Assembly (NCBI GenBank): GCA_003445555.1 | Contig: DMDI01000012.1 | Span: forward strand, 11,322 to 17,706 | Reading direction: 5' to 3' | Length of the DNA: 6,385 nt | From: Desulfotomaculum sp. | GTDB taxonomy: Bacteria; Bacillota; Desulfotomaculia; Desulfotomaculales; Nap2-2B | Shown: piece after piece, positions 1 through 5,235 of the stretch | Position numbering within the stretch: position 1 is the first letter of the stretch | Layout: each line of letters starts with the position of its first letter | Program-made: the position numbers and the translations under genes | The notes under the pieces: model-generated | Databases searched by the model: none | What the model was told of the DNA's origin: nothing | Seen by the model: the letters and a program-made list of their open reading frames with translations, nothing else

Positions 1-23
1 TTCGAATCCAGCCGCCCCAGCCA
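1..23 (+). tRNA. tRNA-Gln, 3' fragment cut by window edge
   Basis: Only the 3' end is present: the T loop TTCGAAT (1-7), the 3' half of the T stem (8-12), a 3' acceptor strand CGCCCCA (13-19), discriminator G (20) and an encoded CCA (21-23). The implied 5' acceptor strand would begin TGGGG. A weak U1-A72 pair with G73 is the usual pattern of bacterial tRNA-Gln, and the T arm resembles that of Bacillus tRNA-Gln. The anticodon lies outside the window, so the identity is inferred from the acceptor end. One base separates it from the next tRNA, so the two are surely co-transcribed. Confidence 0.72.
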
Positions 24-24
24 G

Positions 25-108
25 GCGGGCGTGGCGGAAAGGCAGACGCGCCGGACTTAGGATCCGGTGGGGCAACTCGTGGGAGTTCAAATCTCCCCGC
101 CCGCACCA
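25..108 (+). tRNA. tRNA-Leu, anticodon UAG
   Basis: A complete class II tRNA cloverleaf can be drawn. The acceptor stem GCGGGCG (25-31) pairs with CGCCCGC (98-104). The D stem is 34-36 with 47-49. The anticodon stem CCGGA (51-55) pairs with TCCGG (63-67), and its loop holds TAG at 58-60 after T57. A long variable arm with a GCAA tetraloop (69-78) is typical of tRNA-Leu. The T stem GGGAG (81-85) pairs with CTCCC (93-97) around TTCAAAT. Discriminator A (105) and CCA (106-108) are encoded. It reads CUA and, by wobble, other CUN leucine codons. It is the last tRNA of a cluster that continues to the left. Confidence 0.97.
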
Positions 109-130
109 GGGGTAACAAAAAAATGCTGTT

Positions 131-238
131 TTAAATAAATGATAATTTAAATGGTAATTACTTTCTCTTTAAATTTTTAAATGGTAATTACTTTCTCTGT
201 TTTAACTAAAACAGGGAGGGTAATTACCATTTATTTAA
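131..238 (+). repeat. Nested palindromic repeat block with competing hairpin arms
   Basis: This AT-rich block contains a 23-bp perfect direct repeat (146-168 and 176-198, period 30), a third degenerate copy of its core at 137-147, and one inverted copy at 213-233. The strongest fold is a 26-bp stem, 178-203 with 208-233, closed by the loop AACT, with no mismatch if three U-G pairs are allowed. Alternatives are 148-168 with 213-233 (21 bp) and 131-147 with 222-238 (16 of 17 paired). The wobble pairs would be A-C mismatches on the other strand, which points to a function in + strand RNA. It follows the tRNA cluster and ends 13 nt before the next start codon. It could end the tRNA transcript (the tail ATTTATTTAATT is only a weak U-tract), act as a leader structure, or be a MITE-like insertion. 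Confidence 0.8.
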
Positions 239-251
239 TTATGAGGCTATT

Positions 252-1043
252 ATGGAAGTAAAAAATAACGAAGATGAACAAGCCTTTGAATTTGACCAGG
301 GGCAAGACCCTGAACATGAAAACGGCTGGAAAAGGCAAGAAAAGCCGGTCCTTTTTCGACTGCTGGCTTTCTTGGTTTTTTTAACCTTTGTAGTTTTTGT
401 TTTCCTTACCACCTGGCCGGGTTTGACTTTACCTTCCCTGGATTTTATCGGCCAATCAATAAAGTTGAGCCAGAACCCGGCGGTAAAGCAATTAAAGCAA
501 TCTGTAGTGCGCCTGGACGTTATTTCTAAGACGGATAAAACAGCAGGAGAGCAAAAGTCAGGAACCGGCTTTAATATCTCCCCCAAAGGGGTAATTGTCA
601 CTAACCGTCACGTACTCTCCAATGCGGTTAATATAGCGGTTACTTTTCCCAACGGCAAGATTTATCCGGCCAAAAAGTACAAAAGCAGCGGGAGCACAGA
701 TGTAGCGGTTATTTATTTAGAAGCCGAAAACCTGCCGTTTGCCCTGGTCAACACCCAAGGAAAGGTCAAGATAGGAGATAAAGTAATAATTATAGGAAAT
801 CCGCTTCGTATTGGTAACGTGGTAATGGAGGGAAGTGTTTCCGCCTACCTGAAGGTTTCCGGTTTTCCGGCGCCGGTCTTTGCCATAGACGCCCCTATTC
901 ACCCCGGCAACAGCGGCAGTCCCGTATTTGATGAAAACCAACAGGTGGTCGGCATAGTCTTTGGCAGTATTCACCAGAAAGGCAGTTCCAAGCAACAAGG
1001 GGTAGCTATACCGGTTAATGAGGTGGCGGAGTTTCTTCACTGA
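252..1043 (+). CDS. Membrane-anchored trypsin-like serine protease (HtrA/S1C type, no PDZ)
   Basis: The product has 263 residues: an acidic cytoplasmic N-terminus (1-30), one hydrophobic segment (about 33-53) preceded by Lys/Arg, and an extracytoplasmic chymotrypsin-fold domain (about 75-263). The catalytic triad is visible: His120 in TNRHVL, Asp150 in STDVAVI and Ser221 in GNSGSPVF. The oxyanion Gly-Asn-Ser-Gly pattern is intact, so an active enzyme is expected. HtrA/DegP proteases normally carry one or two C-terminal PDZ domains. Here the chain stops right after the last strand of the protease domain, so it is a short form. A role in cell-envelope protein quality control is inferred from the family. 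The ATG start has GAGG at 243-246, 5 nt upstream. The gene is preceded by the repeat block at 131-238. Confidence 0.9.
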   Translation: MEVKNNEDEQAFEFDQGQDPEHENGWKRQEKPVLFRLLAFLVFLTFVVFVFLTTWPGLTLPSLDFIGQSIKLSQNPAVKQLKQSVVRLDVISKTDKTAGEQKSGTGFNISPKGVIVTNRHVLSNAVNIAVTFPNGKIYPAKKYKSSGSTDVAVIYLEAENLPFALVNTQGKVKIGDKVIIIGNPLRIGNVVMEGSVSAYLKVSGFPAPVFAIDAPIHPGNSGSPVFDENQQVVGIVFGSIHQKGSSKQQGVAIPVNEVAEFLH

Positions 1044-1224
1044 GAAAACCACTAAACGTACGGCACCAGTTGTGTTGGTTTGCAGGGAGGAGGTAGTGGT
1101 CTAAAACAATTCAAAAATGAAGGGATTAAAATATTTGATTGAAAGGAGGGGATTGCCGCATCTTGGGCTGGAAACTATGCGGGTAGCGGGGCAGCGGCTC
1201 TGGTGATTTTAGAAGATTATAAGT

Positions 1225-1241
1225 TAGGAGGCTATTAGGTG
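1225..1241 (+). promoter_or_regulatory. Strong ribosome binding site with GTG start
   Basis: AGGAGG at 1226-1231 lies 7 nt before GTG at 1239-1241. This decides the start of the lipoprotein gene, because the reading from here begins with a proper lipoprotein signal peptide. The 10-mer GAGGCTATTA here (1228-1237) is identical to the one in front of the protease gene (243-252). Confidence 0.85.
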
Positions 1242-1955
1242 AAGAGATTTATCTTACTGGCGTTAGTTTTAGTCTTAATTTGTTTTAGTTTTACTGGTTG
1301 CAGCGGAAGCAGAAAGGAAACACAGAATAAATCAACGGAAAGCCCGGCAATTAATCAATCTACGGAAAAGGAATCGGCCGCTAGTTTATTGGGTAAAGGA
1401 AAAGAAGTTAAAGGAATGTCTTACGATTATTCCCTGACCCTGCCAGATGGTAAAATGATGACCGGTAAAGTATGGATGCAGGGCCAGAAGATGAAAACTG
1501 AAGGTACGGTTGAAGGAAAGAAGATAATTACCATTTACGACGGAGATACAAACACGGTCTATACTTATTATCCCGACCAGAATATGGCGATGAAAATGTC
1601 TGCGCCAGAATCAGGCGAAAAAGCGCCCTCCCCCACTGACTATACCCGGAATGCGGACCCAAATAAAATTAAAACCTTGGAAACAACTATGTATGACGGA
1701 GTAAAATGTAAAGTGATGCTGATTGAAAGCAAAGAGGGTAAAGAACAGGTCAAAATGTGGGTGCGCGAGGATTATGGTATTCCCGTTCGGGTAGAAGCAA
1801 CTGCGCCGGACGGAAGTAAAACGGTAATGGAGTACAAAAACCTAAAGGTCGGGCCGCAATCTCCCGGTATCTTTGAGCTTCCGGCCGGAGTAAAGATAAC
1901 TGATGTAAATGAGATGATGAAACAAATGCCCCAAATGCCCGGTGGCCAGCAGTAA
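1239..1955 (+). CDS. Methionine-rich lipoprotein, LolA/DUF4412-like
   Basis: The product has 238 residues and begins with a lipoprotein signal peptide: MKR, a hydrophobic stretch (4-18) and the lipobox FTGC with Cys21 as the lipidation site. A Ser/Thr/Lys-rich spacer (22-48) follows, then a single domain (about 50-222). Alternating strands with turns such as LPDGK, YDGDTNTVY, DYGIPVRV and EYKNLKVG, ending in FELPAGVK, resemble LolA/LppX-like and DUF4412 proteins, which form an open beta-barrel half that binds a lipid or other hydrophobic ligand. That assignment is by sequence feel, not by a profile search. Methionine is unusually common (17 of 238), with clusters NMAMKM (115-120) and a tail rich in Met, Pro and Gln (226-238). 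It is expected to be anchored on the outer face of the membrane. The protease gene is 195 nt upstream, so co-transcription is possible but not shown. Confidence 0.78.
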   Translation: MKRFILLALVLVLICFSFTGCSGSRKETQNKSTESPAINQSTEKESAASLLGKGKEVKGMSYDYSLTLPDGKMMTGKVWMQGQKMKTEGTVEGKKIITIYDGDTNTVYTYYPDQNMAMKMSAPESGEKAPSPTDYTRNADPNKIKTLETTMYDGVKCKVMLIESKEGKEQVKMWVREDYGIPVRVEATAPDGSKTVMEYKNLKVGPQSPGIFELPAGVKITDVNEMMKQMPQMPGGQQ

Positions 1956-2019
1956 CTCCAAATGCGAACAGAATTTTAGGCCTATAGGTAAGGTTAGGCA
2001 ACGGTTTATCAGCACCAGG

Positions 2020-2060
2020 AAAGGCGGTCTTGGGGCCTGGGTGGCTTTAAGCCCGCCTTT
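2020..2060 (+). terminator. Terminator-like hairpin between convergent genes
   Basis: AAAGGCGG (2020-2027) pairs with CCGCCTTT (2053-2060). After one mismatch, CTT (2029-2031) pairs with AAG (2049-2051), giving an 11-pair stem around a G-rich loop. It lies 64 nt after the lipoprotein stop and about 120 nt after the end of thiC on the other strand. The 3' side of the stem ends TTT followed by CT in both directions, which is a poor U-tract. A bidirectional terminator for the convergent transcripts is the likeliest reading, but this is not a textbook case. The rest of 1956-2179 shows only a small 6-bp inverted repeat (2092-2097 with 2107-2112) and no gene I can support. Confidence 0.4.
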
Positions 2061-2179
2061 CTACGAATAAAACAAATAGTTGGGGAAGATAGTCCTTTAT
2101 AAAAGTAAGGACAGTAAATCAAGCTCAGGTAGCCGGAGGACACTTTTTACAGCCAAGCCATAAACCCTTTCCTTTTTAA

Positions 2180-3481
2180 TTAAAGGCATTGTTCAGAACG
2201 TTTGCCTAAAAATTCTCCTACTAATTTCATGGCGCAAAATTCGCCGCACATAGTACAAGTGGAAGTATCCTGGGGGTTACGCTGCGCTCTTATTTGGCGT
2301 GCTTTTTGAGGGTCAATGGCTTAAGCCAGTTGCTTATCCCAGTCAAGGTCCTTACGCGCTTTAGCCATAGTCAAATCCCACTGCCGGGCGTCAGGCACGC
2401 CTTTAACTATATCGGCTGCGTGGGCCGCAATACGGGCGGCAATTACCCCTTCACGCACATCTTGAGCGGTAGGCAAGCCAAGGTGTTCCGAAGGAGTGAC
2501 GTAGCAAATAAAGTCTGCCCCGGCCATGGCGGCTAGAGCGGCGCCGATCGCGCTGGTGATATGGTCGTATCCCGGGGCAACATCCGTAACCAGCGGCCCC
2601 AAAACATAGAAGGGGGCCCCTTTACATAAGGTTTTTTGGAGTTGAACGTTAGCCGTTATCTGATCCAAGGGAAGATGACCTGGTCCTTCAACCATTGCCT
2701 GCACCCCGGCCGTGCGGGCCCGGTCAGCTAATTCACCTAATAAAATTAATTCTTGTATCTGGGCGCGATCACTGGCGTCCGCCAGGCAACCTGGTCGCAA
2801 ACCGTCCCCTAAACTTAAGGTTACGTCAAAGGCCAGGCAAATTTCCAGCAAGCGGTCAAATTGCTCATAAAGAGGATTTTCTTTTTTGTTATGCAGCATC
2901 CAACCCGTAATAAAAGAACCACCCCGGCTAACAATATCAGTTACCCGGCCCTGTTGCTTAAGGCGGTTGACTACCTCCAGGGTTACGCCACAATGAACGG
3001 TGATAAAATCAACTCCGTCGGAAGCCTGTTTTTCAATTACGCCAAAAAGATCGTCCGCCGTCATTCCTACAATGCTGCCGCGTTTTTCTTTTGCTTCAAC
3101 GGCTGCTTGATAGATGGGAACTGTTCCTATGGGAACAGGGCTGTGGCTGATTATTACCCGCCGGTTTGCATTCAGGTCTCCCCCGGTAGAAAGGTCCATT
3201 ATGGTGTCGGTTCCAACCGCTAATGCTTCCTGAAGTTTAACTATTTCCTCCTTCAAATCGGTAAAAACAGGCGAGGTTCCTATATTGGCGTTTATTTTGG
3301 TCCGCAAACCCCGGCCAATGCCGCAAGGTTTAAGATTTCGGTGGTTTTTATTGGCCGGGATGACCATTGTTCCTTCAGTCACCCCAGCCTGAATAAATTT
3401 TTCGGCCACTGCCTCGTATCCGGCTACTTGTTTCATTTCTGGGGTTATTTCTCCTTTTAAGGCCGCCTTAAGTTGAGTCAT
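2180..3481 (-). pseudogene. thiC: thiC, HMP-P synthase, interrupted by an in-frame TAA
   Basis: ThiC is a radical-SAM-type enzyme that turns aminoimidazole ribotide into HMP phosphate, the thiamine pyrimidine. Codons 1-386 match the short anaerobic form: KINANIGTS (62-70), DLSTGGDL (96-103), EGPGHLPL (265-272), YDHITSAIG (305-313) and [12 protein letters not shown] (326-337). Codon 387 is TAA (2321-2323). The same frame then runs 46 more codons to a TAA at 2180-2182, starting AIDPQKAR and containing CTMCGEFC (Cys409, Cys412, Cys416), the cluster-binding cysteines near the normal C-terminus. The full frame of 433 sense-length codons is the usual short-form length. A leucine is expected at the stop, and TTA to TAA is one change. 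A product ending at 386 would lack the cluster and should be inactive. The ATG has AAAGGGAAG as a likely ribosome binding site. ThiE is encoded 63 nt upstream on the same strand. BzaF, a ThiC relative, is less likely in this context. Confidence 0.88.
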
Positions 3482-3524
3482 AAATACTTCCCTTTCTTAA
3501 CCTGTTTTTTTAGTAATATTGATA

Positions 3525-3547
3525 TGGACAATCGAGACGATTGTCTA
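3525..3547 (-). repeat. Small hairpin overlapping the REC-ThiD2-ThiE stop codon
   Basis: GACAATCG (3527-3534) and CGATTGTC (3538-3545) form a perfect 8-bp inverted repeat with a 3-nt loop, and the TAG stop codon of the upstream gene overlaps it. There is no U-run after it on the - strand, so it is not an intrinsic terminator. Between the two thiamine genes it could instead mark an mRNA processing or stability site. The role is inferred only. Confidence 0.5.
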
Positions 3548-5125
3548 CTGGTTGGCGACTGGCTGCTGAAAGGTTATGCTGTTTTTATATTTTTTAGAGG
3601 ATAATGAATTTAAGTAAACTTTTTCTAATTCTACTCTTAAAGCAGCCGTAGAGGCCGTAATGTCAGGAGTATTTAAAGCCGCTTTAATTACCGCAATACC
3701 GTCAGCGCCGGCCTTAATCACTTCCTGGACGTGGTGGGCTTTAATTCCGCCAATGGCCATTTTGGGTATGCGCACCTCTTCCGCTATCTGTTTTACTAAT
3801 TCTAAACCTACCGGCATACTTCCGTTGTCTTTAGAATGGTTTTCAAATAACGGGCCTACCCCTATATAATCAGCTCCTTGAAGTTGGGCTTCCAGAGCAT
3901 GCTCCAGGTTATGGGTAGAAACACCAATGATTTTTTCCGGCCCTAAAATTTGCCGCGCCACGTCTATTTTAAGGTCTTCCTGCCCTAAATGAACTCCATC
4001 GGCTCCAACAGCCAGGGCTACGTCAGCCCGGTCGTTAATAATAAAAGTAACGCCTGCCTCAGCGGTCAAACGCGCGATTTCCTTTCCCACTTTAATTAAC
4101 TGCCGGACGGTAAACTTTTTCTCCCGCAGTTGAATTATACTTGCTCCGCCGCTAATAGCGGCCCGGGCAATTTCAAGGGGCGATTTTCCGTTGGCAAATC
4201 TATGGTCAACAATTACACAAAGGCTGTAGTCTATATTACGTTTAACCGGCAGTAGGTTAGCTGTATTTGAGCTACCCAGGTACTTTTCGGCAGCCATCTC
4301 CGGCCTAATGTTTATTTTTACCAGGAATTCTTCTAAATAGTTAACCGCTTCTTGCTCCAAACTATAAACGGCAAAACGCATCTGTTTAATTTTTGCCGCC
4401 GGGCCCGACAGTTTAATATATTCTTCAATCACCCGTAGAGCTTCCTGAATACGTTTAAAATTAGCGGTTACCAAATGCAGGTAGTCTCTTCTGGTATCCT
4501 TTGCTTCAGAAGGAAAATCTGCTCCTACGTCTGTATAAGCTTGGCGGCTTTTTAGCTGGTCTTTATATCCTCCTGGCATTTCTTCCTGTAGTCTGCTTAA
4601 CTCATGGCGCAAATTTTTTAAACGGTTTGTTAGTTCAAAATTGTTTAAGATAAAACGGGTTGTTTCCTCAACTACCCGCAACCCTTCCCGGGCCCGGTTA
4701 AAATTAGCGTCCAGGAGACGGTAAAATAAGTAGTCTCTCTCTCTTTCTCTTTCTTCGGCTACCTCTTTTTCTTTTTCCTGCAGTTCCTGGATAATCGTTT
4801 TTATTACTTCCATATCAAAAGGCTTAGCTAGACAAAAATAAGCCCCTTTTTGCCTTACTTCACCGATAACTTCTTCAGAAAAATAGGCACTCATCATTAC
4901 CACGTTTGTTTTTTTTGATATTTCTTTGACCTTTTCCAGGGCCTCTATTCCTCCTAAACGCGGCATACGGATATCCATAAACATAAGCTCGGGTTTTACC
5001 TGACTTACTTTTTCAATTGCTTCTATGCCATCATGAGCAGTGATAACCGTGTGGCCCATTTCTTTAATTACCATTTCTAATAGATGACAAATATTTTGCT
5101 GGTCATCGACCACTAATATATTCAT
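3545..5125 (-). CDS. Fusion: receiver domain (REC) - HMP-P kinase ThiD2 - thiamine phosphate synthase ThiE
   Basis: The 526-residue product has three domains. Residues 1-118 are a Spo0F/CheY-like receiver: acidic pair Asp7-Asp8, phosphoacceptor Asp51 in FMDIRMP, Ser79 in MMSAY and Lys101 in AKPFD. A charged helix (112-131, QEKEKEVAEERERER) links to residues 133-262, which match ThiD2, the small HMP-P kinase often fused to ThiE (DANFNRAREGLRVVEE, then ANFKRIQEALRVIEEY). Residues 300-505 are ThiE: IQLREK, NDRADVALAVGADGVHLGQ, GADYIGVGP and AIGGI. Together ThiD2 and ThiE turn HMP-P and thiazole phosphate into thiamine phosphate. The phosphate-binding loop reads FENHSK where ThiE usually has T-x-T-K. 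ThiD2-ThiE fusions are known; I know of no established REC addition. No internal start or ribosome binding site is visible at the joint. AAGGAG lies 21 nt before the ATG, too far to be a normal site. The 110-nt AT-rich gap upstream (5126-5235) may hold a promoter, but no TPP riboswitch is seen. Confidence 0.92.
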   Translation of the reverse strand: MNILVVDDQQNICHLLEMVIKEMGHTVITAHDGIEAIEKVSQVKPELMFMDIRMPRLGGIEALEKVKEISKKTNVVMMSAYFSEEVIGEVRQKGAYFCLAKPFDMEVIKTIIQELQEKEKEVAEERERERDYLFYRLLDANFNRAREGLRVVEETTRFILNNFELTNRLKNLRHELSRLQEEMPGGYKDQLKSRQAYTDVGADFPSEAKDTRRDYLHLVTANFKRIQEALRVIEEYIKLSGPAAKIKQMRFAVYSLEQEAVNYLEEFLVKINIRPEMAAEKYLGSSNTANLLPVKRNIDYSLCVIVDHRFANGKSPLEIARAAISGGASIIQLREKKFTVRQLIKVGKEIARLTAEAGVTFIINDRADVALAVGADGVHLGQEDLKIDVARQILGPEKIIGVSTHNLEHALEAQLQGADYIGVGPLFENHSKDNGSMPVGLELVKQIAEEVRIPKMAIGGIKAHHVQEVIKAGADGIAVIKAALNTPDITASTAALRVELEKVYLNSLSSKKYKNSITFQQPVANQ

Positions 5126-5235
5126 TATTTTTTCTCTAACCCCCGTCTCCTTGACCCCTTGTTTTGAGATTACGTTTGTTATTGCCCGTTAATATTCTTT
5201 TTAATAATATTTATGATTATTAATTATTAAATAAT

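Noticed and set aside
146..198. CRISPR-like direct repeat (two 23-bp copies, period 30)
   Set aside because: Only two copies, a 7-nt spacing with no true spacer, and an inverted copy nearby; it is a tandem duplication inside a palindrome.
239..601. 120-codon open frame on the - strand over the repeat block and protease gene
   Set aside because: Antisense of the protease, which has its triad and ribosome binding site on the + strand.
1750..2001. 83-codon open frame on the - strand at the lipoprotein 3' end
   Set aside because: Antisense shadow with no recognisable motif.
2321..2323. Selenocysteine or pyrrolysine recoding at the thiC internal stop
   Set aside because: The codon is TAA; selenocysteine uses TGA and pyrrolysine uses TAG, and other genes here end normally at TAA.
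2294..2536. 80-codon open frame on the + strand inside thiC
   Set aside because: It is the antisense of conserved ThiC coding sequence, which carries recognisable motifs on the - strand; no family features of its own.
2861..3223. 120-codon open frame on the + strand opposite thiC
   Set aside because: Shadow of thiC; low-complexity translation without a ribosome binding site or family motifs.
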